This document shows, piece by piece, positions 47,563 to 56,342 of a stretch of DNA of 64,000 bases. A program made the position numbers and the translations under genes. A model generated the notes under the pieces. The model ran no database searches. It was given only the letters and a program-made list of their open reading frames with translations, and was not told where the DNA came from. The DNA is taken from contig NZ_JPNB01000002.1 in NCBI RefSeq assembly GCF_000732725.1, positions 868,001 through 932,000 of the forward strand, in the 5' to 3' direction. The stretch's first letter is position 1. Each line of letters starts with the position of its first letter. The DNA is from Kineothrix alysoides. GTDB taxonomy: Bacteria > Bacillota > Clostridia > Lachnospirales > Lachnospiraceae.

Positions 47563-48486
47563 TTACAACTTCAATAACTTTTCTGCCTGCAACATGATTT
47601 TCCGAATGATTTCACTGCAGCTCTTTTCTTCTTTTATCAGGCCGGCTATCTGTCCTGCCATAATTGTTCCGTTTACTACATCGCCGTCTACCACGGCCTT
47701 TCTCAGTGAACCCAGCGTCAGATATTCCAACTCCTCGAAGGAAGCGCCTTCTTCTTCCAGCTTCAGGTATTCCCTCGTCATTTTATTTCTAAGGGAACGC
47801 ACCGGATGACCTGTGCTCCTTCCTGTCACCTCCGAATCGATATCCTTGGCAGCAAAGATTTTCTGCTTAAAGTTGTCATGTACGATGGATTCCTTCGCAG
47901 TTGCGAATACCGTACCCATCTGCACAGCTTCCGCTCCCAGCATTATAGCTGCTGCGAAACCTCTTCCGTCGGCAATTCCGCCTGCTCCTACCACCGGGAT
48001 ATTTACAGCGTCCGCTACCTGAGGAAGTAAAGACATAGTGGTGGCCTCGCCTATATGGCCTCCGGCTTCGGTTCCTTCTGCAACCACCGCATCCGCACCT
48101 GCACGCTCCATCATTTTAGCCATGGCCACGCTGGCAACTACAGGAATCACTTTTACTCCTGCATTTTTCCATAGCTCCATGAATTTGCCCGGATTGCCGG
48201 CGCCTGTGGTCACTACCTTCACGTCTTCCTCCACGATGAGCCTTGCCACTTCTTCGGCATTTGGATTCAACAGCATGATATTCACGCCCACCGGTTTATC
48301 TGTCAGCTTCTTCGCCTCGCGAATCTGCTGTCTCACAATATCCGCAGGAGCGCTGGCCGCTCCTATCAGTCCCAGACCTCCGGCTTCGGATACCGCCGCC
48401 GCAAGGTGATACTCTGCAACCCACGCCATGCCGCCTTGTATGATCGGATATTCGATTCCCAGTAATTTGGTTATTCTCGTCTCCAT
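47563..48486 (-). CDS. fabK: Enoyl-ACP reductase II
   Basis: 307 residues: YPIIQGGMAWVAEYHLAAAVSEAGGLG (here cited as PIIQGGMAWVA), GVNIMLLNPNAEEVA, AEGTEAGGHIGEATTMSL and VPVVGAGGIADGRG. An FMN-dependent enzyme that reduces enoyl-ACP, used in place of FabI by many Firmicutes. One base after the acpP stop. Confidence 0.94.
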   Translation of the reverse strand: METRITKLLGIEYPIIQGGMAWVAEYHLAAAVSEAGGLGLIGAASAPADIVRQQIREAKKLTDKPVGVNIMLLNPNAEEVARLIVEEDVKVVTTGAGNPGKFMELWKNAGVKVIPVVASVAMAKMMERAGADAVVAEGTEAGGHIGEATTMSLLPQVADAVNIPVVGAGGIADGRGFAAAIMLGAEAVQMGTVFATAKESIVHDNFKQKIFAAKDIDSEVTGRSTGHPVRSLRNKMTREYLKLEEEGASFEELEYLTLGSLRKAVVDGDVVNGTIMAGQIAGLIKEEKSCSEIIRKIMLQAEKLLKL

Positions 48487-48487
48487 C

Positions 48488-48721
48488 TTATGCTTCTACG
48501 CCTTTGTTCTTCATATATTCTATTACAGCTCCAACCGTCGTAATCTGCTCCAGATCCTCAGAAGGAATCTCGATACCGTATTCTTCTTCAAAAGCCATAA
48601 CCAATTCGAATAAATCGAGGGAATCCGCTCCCAAATCATCTTTAAAGGAGGATTCTTCCGTAATTTCAACACCGTCTAAGCTCAATTGTTCCTGGATAAT
48701 TTCTTTTACTCTTTCTAACAT
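48488..48721 (-). CDS. acpP: Acyl carrier protein
   Basis: 77 residues, acidic, with the phosphopantetheine serine in [12 protein letters not shown] (about residue 36). First gene of the fab operon; AAAGGAG precedes ATG, and the promoter lies 50-80 bases upstream. Confidence 0.96.
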   Translation of the reverse strand: MLERVKEIIQEQLSLDGVEITEESSFKDDLGADSLDLFELVMAFEEEYGIEIPSEDLEQITTVGAVIEYMKNKGVEA

Positions 48722-48760
48722 TTTAATATCTCCTTTTATAATACTTATCTTTTTAAAATT

Positions 48761-48777
48761 AGTTTGATATTCAAAGT
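48761..48777 (-). promoter_or_regulatory. FabT-like operator
   Basis: Minus-strand ACTTTGAATATCAAACT, a near-perfect palindrome of TTTGA and TCAAA halves overlapping the -10 element, like FabT boxes upstream of Firmicute fab operons. FabT is a MarR-type repressor that uses acyl-ACP as co-repressor. The fabT gene is not in the window. Confidence 0.65.
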
Positions 48778-48803
48778 ATATTGTCTCTATATCAATTTGT
48801 CAA
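48775..48803 (-). promoter_or_regulatory. Promoter of the fab operon
   Basis: Consensus TTGACA (48803-48798), 17 bases, TATACT (48780-48775) on the minus strand; the best promoter in the window. Confidence 0.88.
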
Positions 48804-48823
48804 CTGGTTTTTTAAAGTCCGTC

Positions 48824-51406
48824 TCAGAACATTTTACCGGCGCACTGCTCCGAACAAAGAACCCTCTGGCTCACAATATCTGAATACAGCTCCATTCCCT
48901 CAGTCCTTACTACATGGATCACATCGGCATTCACAGCACATCCTTCTCCGATTATCTCGCAGGCGATGTTCTCGGCTTCTAATACTTTTTCCTCATTCAG
49001 AACGACATTTTTCCTGCCGTCAAAAAGAGCCACATAGAAGATTCCCGATTCCACCAAATCCTGGAAGAAATGGCTTCCATAAGATAATTCAGGCATAATT
49101 CCTTTTTCACTATAGGCTATTTCACAGACTGCCGACATATTCATGAGCTCCGTAAAATGCACCGGCACTCCCAGCGAGGGCGTTGTCGTTCCCCATCTTC
49201 CAGGCCCCATCAGCATGGCATTCTTCCCCTTAAGAGCCCGATTAAGTAAACCGACCTGCCTTGCAATATCATATTTGTCCTGCTCCTTCAGCTCTAAATA
49301 TTCCTTTACGCTTACATAGACAATGTAATCGACGGGAAGTCTCACATTACCGCCCATGAAATTACCGTGAGAGTAGAACAAACACTTTTTCTCATCCACC
49401 TCCTCCGGTATATCTACTGTCTTTCCCAGTCCCCGCGTCTGGAGCGGCCGGCACTGCAAAAGGTTGATGTGCAATTCCCCTTCTCTGTTGTAATTTGCCG
49501 TAAACTCTATATCTACCGGATAATTGTACTTATCAGCCAGAAGCGCAAGCATTCGTTTCATTATCTCCGGAAATTCAGTTTCCTTTAATAATTTTATAAA
49601 ATTCAGGATGGGAGGAACGCCGGAAACATCTCTTCCGATTTCGCTAAGCCTTCTCTCCGTCTCGAAGTCCCGTACCCAGAACAGATTTTTATCCGCCTTA
49701 ATATCGGAGTTTATAACCATATTCACGCTTATGGATTCCTGTGTATTTTCCTTCAGGTTCAGCACATCCATATTGTGCTGGGAATATTTCTGAGCTTCCC
49801 CATAGCCTATGAGCGGCAGCCTCATAGGGTCATCCAAGGTTACAATCTTCACATAATCCCCGATTACCCTGTCCACTGCCCGGGTTCCAAGGCCGAATAC
49901 AAGGCGAAGCATCCCCGCTTCCATGTCCACCTCTTTATCCCATACATATAGATTCGAGGAGTTACCCACTCCCGCTATATGGGGAAAGAAATAGTCACCA
50001 TAATAGTCTCCCGAAACCCTTTGCACAAGAATCGCCATCTGCTCGTCTCTGTCGGCCAGTCCTCTATTTTTTCTATAATGCAGGGCATCCTCATTCATAG
50101 TACTGGCATAAACCACTCGTACCGCATCCATAAAATCGTCCAGACGCTTCTCAGGGTCTCCTTGATTTACACAGAACACGCTCTCATACTTTCCCGCAAA
50201 GGCATTGCCGAAATTATCCTCTAACAGTGAGCTGGAACGCACAATAATGGGAGACTGTCCATAATATTCCAACATTTGCATGAATTCATCCTTTACAATT
50301 CTTGGAAACCTTCCCCCGCGCAGCTTTTCTTTAAGCTCCGGAGCATATGTGAAATATCCTTCCTCGGTCTTCTGTTTCGTCCGAAGCTGCCACCATCCAT
50401 TTTCCACTATGTAGGTATAATAGATATCCGAGCCGAGATAAAACGAATCATGAGATTCCAGAAGAGGCTTAAAATATGCCTTATCTTCGTCGCTCCTCGT
50501 AATGATCCTCCTCGCTAAAAGCATGCCTACACTTTTTCCTCCGATAAATCCCGTTCCTATTTCCCTCCCGGCAATCTTTACAATATCGGATAGCTTAAAA
50601 AAGCTCATGCACATATCCCGCATGCGTGATTCCCTTCCGATGAGCAAGTCGATGAGAAGCCCCTTCATCTCTTCTTTTTCTTTCTCTTCTCCCTCCAGAG
50701 CCTCTCTTGCGCGATTAATGGTCACGTGCCAGTAATCCAGTCGTTCCTCCGTCCAGTTGAAGTTTGAAAAAAGCTCCGCAGCCTCGGTGCTGGCGGTAAT
50801 CGGCTCCACCTCGTCGCCGTCGATGTAATGGGGGAAAAACATAGTGGGAGAATACCTCTGCCATACCTTCAGAGGATGAATATAAAATCGATCGTTTATC
50901 TTATAAACATCTAACAGAAGCTGCGTCGTTTCACGAATGGTCGCAATCGTATCATAAGTATGCACATTTCGCTTTATGGCAAAATAAGCGATAGTATCCA
51001 GCTCATACAGATAAGGGCAGGTTACCCTGAAAAAGTTGCCCGTCATCAAATCAGAATACCAGAATGCTAACAGCTCTGTCAGACAGTCAAAAACATAAAA
51101 GGCTTTCACTCCCTCTTCCCCGATAATACGGTGAATCATCGTAGCAAAGCCTTCGAAGCCCATGGCCGGATCGGGCTCATAGATCTTGATACCGGTCAGG
51201 TCCTCCACCACTTGCCTATGCGTTCCAAAACGGAAATAGATAATATTACGGTTATCCTTTCTCGCCTGTTCGATATAGGGCGCAACCACATAACAGTAAT
51301 CCTCGATAGAATCCACCTGCCATACAACGTTATCTCCCAGACGAAGCATATCTATCGCCTTGTCGAAGCCCTTCATTCCCGTACTGACACTATCCAATAT
51401 TCCCAT
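48824..51406 (-). CDS. PEP synthase / pyruvate phosphate dikinase-like ATP-grasp protein without phosphohistidine domain
   Basis: 860 residues. The N-terminus (STGMKGFDKAIDML, GDNVVWQV) looks like a KaiC/RecA-type domain whose P-loop has been lost. From about residue 295 a PPDK_N ATP-grasp region follows: GGKSVGMLLARRI, PIIVRSSSLLEDNFGNAFAG, LVFGLGTRAVDRV and NLLQCRPLQTRG. The swivelling TxH phosphohistidine domain and the PEP/pyruvate barrel are absent, so it cannot be a standard dikinase. A phosphotransfer or regulatory role is inference. AGGAGGG precedes ATG. Confidence 0.82.
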   Translation of the reverse strand: MGILDSVSTGMKGFDKAIDMLRLGDNVVWQVDSIEDYCYVVAPYIEQARKDNRNIIYFRFGTHRQVVEDLTGIKIYEPDPAMGFEGFATMIHRIIGEEGVKAFYVFDCLTELLAFWYSDLMTGNFFRVTCPYLYELDTIAYFAIKRNVHTYDTIATIRETTQLLLDVYKINDRFYIHPLKVWQRYSPTMFFPHYIDGDEVEPITASTEAAELFSNFNWTEERLDYWHVTINRAREALEGEEKEKEEMKGLLIDLLIGRESRMRDMCMSFFKLSDIVKIAGREIGTGFIGGKSVGMLLARRIITRSDEDKAYFKPLLESHDSFYLGSDIYYTYIVENGWWQLRTKQKTEEGYFTYAPELKEKLRGGRFPRIVKDEFMQMLEYYGQSPIIVRSSSLLEDNFGNAFAGKYESVFCVNQGDPEKRLDDFMDAVRVVYASTMNEDALHYRKNRGLADRDEQMAILVQRVSGDYYGDYFFPHIAGVGNSSNLYVWDKEVDMEAGMLRLVFGLGTRAVDRVIGDYVKIVTLDDPMRLPLIGYGEAQKYSQHNMDVLNLKENTQESISVNMVINSDIKADKNLFWVRDFETERRLSEIGRDVSGVPPILNFIKLLKETEFPEIMKRMLALLADKYNYPVDIEFTANYNREGELHINLLQCRPLQTRGLGKTVDIPEEVDEKKCLFYSHGNFMGGNVRLPVDYIVYVSVKEYLELKEQDKYDIARQVGLLNRALKGKNAMLMGPGRWGTTTPSLGVPVHFTELMNMSAVCEIAYSEKGIMPELSYGSHFFQDLVESGIFYVALFDGRKNVVLNEEKVLEAENIACEIIGEGCAVNADVIHVVRTEGMELYSDIVSQRVLCSEQCAGKMF

Positions 51407-51456
51407 AGCGTTCCCTCCTGCTCCTGCCGTATCTGTTTCCAGTTTATAAGCCGAAG

Positions 51457-51587
51457 TTACTGTTCACTCCGTTCACAGTAACGCATGATTTCTGCATGTA
51501 GATTCGCTACGCGAAGCAGAAATCATCTCTTGCATCACATTCTTACGTAGCTTAACAGCAAGTGTTAAGCTACTGTGTGAACAGTAA
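51457..51587. repeat. MITE-like palindromic element, copy B
   Basis: 131 bp with perfect TTACTGTTCAC/GTGAACAGTAA ends and internal TAGCTTAACA hairpin. Flanked on both sides by AGCCGAA (with one extra base), a possible 7 bp target duplication. Opposite orientation to copy A. Lies just downstream of rsmI, before the ATP-grasp gene. Confidence 0.88.
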
Positions 51588-51598
51588 TAGCCGAATCC

Positions 51599-52447
51599 TT
51601 ATTCTGTTTTTTCTAAAAGCATATGGTATACATCACGCTTTCCGATTCCTCTGTCCTTCGCCGCAAGCTTCATAGCTTCTTTTCTTTCTATTCCCTGCTC
51701 TTCATAATATCTCATATGCTCTTCTATAGGCATTTCCTTCCAGGAAAGGGCGGCTTCCTCTTTCTTTTCCTCCAGACTCTTTCCCTGAATGACCAGCACA
51801 TATTCACCCCGGGGCTCGTTCTCCTCATAAAAGGCAAGTGCCTTTTCGATGGTCGTAGGTAATACCGTCTCGAATTTCTTCGTAAGCTCCCTGCATATCG
51901 TGATTTTACGTTCACCCAACGCTTCAAAAAGCTCTTCCAGCGTCTTTCTTAAATGGTGAGGCGCTTCATAGATAATCATCGTCCTGCTCTCTCCTGACAG
52001 CTCCTCCAGCACGGCTTTTTTCTCCTTCTTGTTGTCGGGCAGAAAGCCTTCGAAACAAAACCGTCTTGTGCTTAAACCCGATAGAGTAAGCGCCGTAATA
52101 CACGCTGCAGCTCCCGGAAGAGAGGTTACAACGATTCCCGCTTCCTGACAGAGCGCTACCAGGGTTTCACCCGGATCGGAAATCGCAGGCGTCCCTGCGT
52201 CAGTAATGAGCGCTACCGCCTTTCCTCCCTGTATCTGCCCAATTAGATAATGCGCCTTTTCCACCCGGTTATATTCATGATAACTGGTCATCGGCGTTTT
52301 TATATCGAAATGATTTAACAGCTTAATGCTGTTCCTCGTATCCTCCGCCGCAATCAGGTCCACACTCTTAAGGGTATCAATTACCCGAAGCGTCATATCA
52401 TCCAGATTTCCGATCGGCGTCGCACACAAATATAATATTCCCGCCAT
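51599..52447 (-). CDS. rsmI: 16S rRNA (cytidine(1402)-2'-O)-methyltransferase
   Basis: 282 residues. Hallmarks: LYLCATPIGNLDDMTLRVID, AAEDTRNSIKLLNHF, ALITDAGTPAISDPGE and YEAPHHLRKTL. It methylates the ribose of C1402 in 16S rRNA. It follows the trmN-like gene by eight bases, as in Bacillus. Confidence 0.96.
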   Translation of the reverse strand: MAGILYLCATPIGNLDDMTLRVIDTLKSVDLIAAEDTRNSIKLLNHFDIKTPMTSYHEYNRVEKAHYLIGQIQGGKAVALITDAGTPAISDPGETLVALCQEAGIVVTSLPGAAACITALTLSGLSTRRFCFEGFLPDNKKEKKAVLEELSGESRTMIIYEAPHHLRKTLEELFEALGERKITICRELTKKFETVLPTTIEKALAFYEENEPRGEYVLVIQGKSLEEKKEEAALSWKEMPIEEHMRYYEEQGIERKEAMKLAAKDRGIGKRDVYHMLLEKTE

Positions 52448-52455
52448 ATTGCCTC

Positions 52456-53193
52456 CTAATATCCGTAAATATCATATATTTCCGGCATATAAACTCCCGG
52501 TTCTTTATATACAATCAAAGGTTTCTCCACCGTAATCCTCGGCTTGCCGCCCCGGTTCGCTTCTATGAGCACCATATTCGGCTCCTTATCCACATATGGG
52601 TATACAAGCTGCATACGCTTCGGCTCCAGCCTATATTCATGAAGGAGTACCATAATTTCCGCCAGCCGAAAGGGTCTGTGTACCATGAAAAAATTCCCGC
52701 CGGGCTTAAGAAGCCCTGCTGCCTGCGACACCACGTCTTCTAAGGTACACAATATTTCATGGCGGGCAATCGCCTTGGGCGCCTTAAGGTTCTGCAATCC
52801 ATGATTAGAGGTCATGTAAGGAGGATTGCATGTAATAACGTCAAAAGAAGCAGCTCCGAATAACGTCCCTGCCTCTCTCAAATCTCCCTGCACGATGGCA
52901 ATCTTATCCTGAAGATTATTAAGCGCCACGCTCCGCATCGCCATATCAGCACTATCTTCCTGAATCTCCAACCCCGTTAAATGGGCTGCCTTCGTCTTCG
53001 CCTCCATGAGTATAGGTATAATCCCGGTTCCCGTACCGAGATCGAGAACCTTATCCCCTTCCCCTGCCCGGGCGAATCCGGATAAAAGAACAGCGTCCAT
53101 TCCAAAGCAGAACTTTTCGGGGTTCTGAATGATCTTATAGCCGTTTCTTTGCAGTTCATCCAGCCGTTCCTTCTCTTTTAGATTAATTGTCAT
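52456..53193 (-). CDS. tRNA1(Val) adenine N6-methyltransferase-like protein
   Basis: 245 residues. SAM-binding VLDLGTGTGIIPILM and the N6-adenine catalytic motif in ITCNPPYM, the TrmN6/YfiC (YabB) pattern. Expected to methylate A37 of a tRNA. Its start overlaps the ricT end by 11 bases. Confidence 0.9.
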   Translation of the reverse strand: MTINLKEKERLDELQRNGYKIIQNPEKFCFGMDAVLLSGFARAGEGDKVLDLGTGTGIIPILMEAKTKAAHLTGLEIQEDSADMAMRSVALNNLQDKIAIVQGDLREAGTLFGAASFDVITCNPPYMTSNHGLQNLKAPKAIARHEILCTLEDVVSQAAGLLKPGGNFFMVHRPFRLAEIMVLLHEYRLEPKRMQLVYPYVDKEPNMVLIEANRGGKPRITVEKPLIVYKEPGVYMPEIYDIYGY

Positions 53194-54091
53194 CCAGTTT
53201 AGATTTTCCTTCCTGCTTTTCCAATTTCTCCAATTCTTTAAGCTGCTCGTCGCTTACTTCTACCTTCATGTTCTTATGCTTCTTCTTGAACCTGAGCTGA
53301 TCCACTTTATATTCCTGAATTTCTTTCTCATCGTCTTTCTCTATAATTACCTTCACAAGCTGCCTTAAGACATTTACGCTTTGTACCTCACCCTTATATC
53401 CATCCTCAGTGGTCACATAATCACCTACATTAGGAAGTCTGCGGTTCAAATCCTCATAAGTCTCTTCCTCATTTTTCAGGCAGCACATCAGACGTCCGCA
53501 GACACCTGATATTTTAGTAGGATTCAGAGAAAGGTTCTGCTCCTTCGCCATCTTGATAGATACCGGCACGAACTCGGACAGATAGGAATGGCAGCAAAGC
53601 GCACGCCCGCATATGCCCACGCCTCCCACGATTTTCGTCTCGTCTCTGACACCGATCTGCCGCAGTTCGATTCTCGTCTTGAACACCGCCGCCAGATCTT
53701 TCACCAGCTCGCGGAAATCGATGCGGCCGTCCGCTGTAAAATAAAACAATACCTTGTTGTTATCGAAGGTATATTCTGCGTCGATAAGCTTCATATCCAG
53801 TTCATGTTTTCTTATCTTCTCCAGGCATATCTTAAAGGCCTCTTTTTCCTTGAGCTTATTCGCTTCCTCCTGCTCGCCGTCTTTTGCCGTAGCAACGCGC
53901 AGCACCGGCTTCAAGGGCTGGATTACCTTCTCCTCTTCTACCTCTCTGGGATCTCCTACCACCGTTCCGTATTCGATTCCTCTGGCGGTTTCCACTATAA
54001 CATGCTCGCCTCTTTTTATACTCAAACGACCGGGATCAAAAAAATAAATCTTTCCTGCCGTTCTAAAACGTACACCTATTACTTTTACCAT
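53183..54091 (-). CDS. ricT: PSP1-domain regulator RicT (YaaT)
   Basis: 302 residues. The start VKVIGVRFRTAGKIYFFDPG and the cysteine-rich GICGRALCCHSYLSEF and GVCGRLMCCLKNEEE identify RicT, a subunit of the iron-sulfur Ric complex that promotes RNase Y mRNA processing and sporulation in Bacillus. A block of GAGT mini-hairpin repeats lies between holB and this gene. Confidence 0.94.
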   Translation of the reverse strand: MVKVIGVRFRTAGKIYFFDPGRLSIKRGEHVIVETARGIEYGTVVGDPREVEEEKVIQPLKPVLRVATAKDGEQEEANKLKEKEAFKICLEKIRKHELDMKLIDAEYTFDNNKVLFYFTADGRIDFRELVKDLAAVFKTRIELRQIGVRDETKIVGGVGICGRALCCHSYLSEFVPVSIKMAKEQNLSLNPTKISGVCGRLMCCLKNEEETYEDLNRRLPNVGDYVTTEDGYKGEVQSVNVLRQLVKVIIEKDDEKEIQEYKVDQLRFKKKHKNMKVEVSDEQLKELEKLEKQEGKSKLDDN

Positions 54092-54112
54092 TTAATAACT
54101 ATCCTCCTTTTC

Positions 54113-54192
54113 CTATGAGCGTTCTTTACCCATTTGAGTGGCTTTTACTCTTATGAGTGCTTTTCACTCTTATGAGTGCTTTTCACTCATTA
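54113..54192. repeat. Four tandem GAGT mini-hairpin repeats
   Basis: Units such as TGAGTGCTTTTCACTCTTA repeated about every 19 bp, starting three bases after the holB stop and extending to the ricT ribosome site. Confidence 0.85.
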
Positions 54193-54195
54193 ATA

Positions 54196-55218
54196 TCAGG
54201 AATTCTCCTTGACCGTCAGGAACAAAAGCTCCATGGTCAAATCGAAGTTTACATTTGCATTCAAGCGGTTCTTCGCTTTTTCAAGCGCGCTTATTACCAG
54301 TTCGATTCCTTCATAAGTGCTTCTGTCCGCTACCTTTCTAATATACTGTATTTCCTCCCTGAAAATCAAGTGATTTGCATCGTTTGTCGCCTTGAACATG
54401 AGGACATCTCTGTACCAAATCGCCAGAATGTCCATATAATCGTTCACGTCCAGCTTATATTCGCCGATTTTTTTAATCGCCGCGACTATTTCGTTTATTT
54501 CCATATCATTAATATATTTTAAAAGTGTAATCGCTTCTTCCTTTACGTGCTCAAAGTCTTCGCTGGAAGCTAGCAGCTTCGCCTTTCCGATATTTCCTCT
54601 GGCGAAAGCCACGCAAATATCCGCTTTATAATCCGGCACCTGCATCGTCTCCATCAAAAAGCGCTTAACCTGCATATCCTTCACCGGCTTCATATTCAGC
54701 ACTACGCACCGGCTCAGAATCGTAGAAAGCAGCGATTCCATATTTGTTGTCAAAATAAGAATTACCGTATACTCCGGCGGTTCTTCCAAGGTCTTTAACA
54801 GGGCATTCTGCGCCTGAACCGTCATCTTCTCGCCTTCGTTTATGATATATACTTTACGGGGACTGCTATAGGGTTTAATCGCAACACTTCCGTTAATTTG
54901 CCCGCGGATGTCCTCCACCCCTATTGTTCCGGGCTTCTCGTGCGTCACATAGATGACATCCGGCTGATTTCCCGTAGCCATCTGCTTGCAGGAACGGCAC
55001 TCGCCGCAAGGCTCCACATTCCCTGAAGGAATATCCTCATCCTGAAGCTGTACTTTTTCACACTGCAAAGCCGAAGCAAATATTCCGGCAATAAATTCCT
55101 TTCCGGAACTTCTCTCCCCATTGATGATATATGCATGAGATATTTTATTTAATTTAAGAGCATTCTGTAAATGCTCCTTTAGCTGTTCCTGCCCGATAAT
55201 ATCCGTAAATCTCGCCAT
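54196..55218 (-). CDS. holB: DNA polymerase III delta' subunit
   Basis: 340 residues of the clamp-loader fold: FTDIIGQEQLKEHLQNAL, a P-loop-like NGERSSGKE with E where S/T is normal (delta' does not hydrolyse ATP), zinc-type CGECRSC, LLKTLEEPPEYTVIL and a TILSRC box. Position beside yaaR and ricT matches Bacillus. Confidence 0.94.
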   Translation of the reverse strand: MARFTDIIGQEQLKEHLQNALKLNKISHAYIINGERSSGKEFIAGIFASALQCEKVQLQDEDIPSGNVEPCGECRSCKQMATGNQPDVIYVTHEKPGTIGVEDIRGQINGSVAIKPYSSPRKVYIINEGEKMTVQAQNALLKTLEEPPEYTVILILTTNMESLLSTILSRCVVLNMKPVKDMQVKRFLMETMQVPDYKADICVAFARGNIGKAKLLASSEDFEHVKEEAITLLKYINDMEINEIVAAIKKIGEYKLDVNDYMDILAIWYRDVLMFKATNDANHLIFREEIQYIRKVADRSTYEGIELVISALEKAKNRLNANVNFDLTMELLFLTVKENS

Positions 55219-55280
55219 GCCGAACCTCCCGCTTTATCACAATGTCTATTTCCATTATAGCTTTTTTTAACAATACTGCA

Positions 55281-55721
55281 TCAAGTAAATATATCCAGAA
55301 GCAATCCCCTGATTTCCCCGATTTTATTCAGTATACTCAGATTATCCTTTTCTTCTTTTACCAGCTCCTGCGCCAACTCATCCAGCTTCTCATCGATCAA
55401 ACGTACGATGCCGTATACGCGATGGCGTCCTCGCTTGTCCAGGAAGTTCTCTCTTGTAAAAGAATGGGAATGGCTGACCACCTCGTTCATGAACTCTTTG
55501 ATCAAGCCTCGGTACTTCTTCATATCCTTTACATCGCGGCGCTTGGAAAGCTTATCGCCCTGCATGGTAATTTCCTCCATGAGGGAAGTAAGTCTTGCCT
55601 GCAGCTCCTTCTCTTCGATATGGCTGATAAGAGTAAACTTAAATGTACCGTCTGCAGGCTGCTGCTTTTCCACCGGCTCTGCCGGAACCGGATTCGTAAC
55701 CTGATTTACTTTTATATCCAT
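55281..55721 (-). CDS. YaaR family protein (DUF327)
   Basis: About 146 residues from ATG 55721 (AGGAGG upstream). Helical, with [19 protein letters not shown] and [21 protein letters not shown], the DUF327 core. Function unknown; conserved next to holB in Firmicutes. Confidence 0.9.
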   Translation of the reverse strand: MDIKVNQVTNPVPAEPVEKQQPADGTFKFTLISHIEEKELQARLTSLMEEITMQGDKLSKRRDVKDMKKYRGLIKEFMNEVVSHSHSFTRENFLDKRGRHRVYGIVRLIDEKLDELAQELVKEEKDNLSILNKIGEIRGLLLDIFT

Positions 55722-55747
55722 ATCTGCCTCCTTCTGCAAGCTTTTGC

Positions 55748-56335
55748 CTATAATATTTCCACTATGTACTCTTTAATCTCTTTTAAGCAGTGGTCCAAAT
55801 CATCGTTATAGAAACGCCTGCCTATATCCGCTTCCTTTATCTTCTCTTCGCCGAAATCCTCGCAATCCGCGAGATACCTGCGGCACAGCTCCTCATAACC
55901 GGGATTTTCCTGTTTTTTCTCCCGCTCCAGCGCTCTCGTAAGCCTGATGCCATCATCCACCTCTATGAGCACCGGTACGATATTGTCCTTCCCGAAAAAC
56001 TCACATAGCTTGTTATAAGCCTCCAGGGTTCCTATTACTGCATAGCTTTGATGTTTTAGGTCAATGTTTCCGTCATCCACTGTAAAATAACGCCATGGAC
56101 CGTAATACGTATCATAGGTTCTCTCCTCTATGATCTTCCCGCTTTCCAATAGCTTGCGGTAGCCCTCCTCATCGGTGAAAAAGTATTCCACACCGTTCAC
56201 TTCTCCTCCGCGAATAGGTCTGGTAGTATAAGGAACAAGGGTTTTAAGGCCCAGTTCCTTATCCTCCAGAAGCTTTTGAAAAATGGTATCCTTCCCCGTG
56301 GAACTTTTCCCCATAAAACAGATAAATTTACCCAT
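55748..56335 (-). CDS. Guanylate kinase-like protein
   Basis: 195 residues. The P-loop GKSSTGKDT replaces the GPSGVGKST of true Gmk; [17 protein letters not shown] is the guanylate kinase GMP-binding box, but [14 protein letters not shown] lacks the usual GNxYGT. Possibly a divergent paralogue, with the housekeeping gmk elsewhere. It takes the place of tmk in the yaaO-tmk-yaaQ-yaaR-holB order of Bacillus. Confidence 0.8.
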   Translation of the reverse strand: MGKFICFMGKSSTGKDTIFQKLLEDKELGLKTLVPYTTRPIRGGEVNGVEYFFTDEEGYRKLLESGKIIEERTYDTYYGPWRYFTVDDGNIDLKHQSYAVIGTLEAYNKLCEFFGKDNIVPVLIEVDDGIRLTRALEREKKQENPGYEELCRRYLADCEDFGEEKIKEADIGRRFYNDDLDHCLKEIKEYIVEIL

Positions 56336-56342
56336 TGAAATT

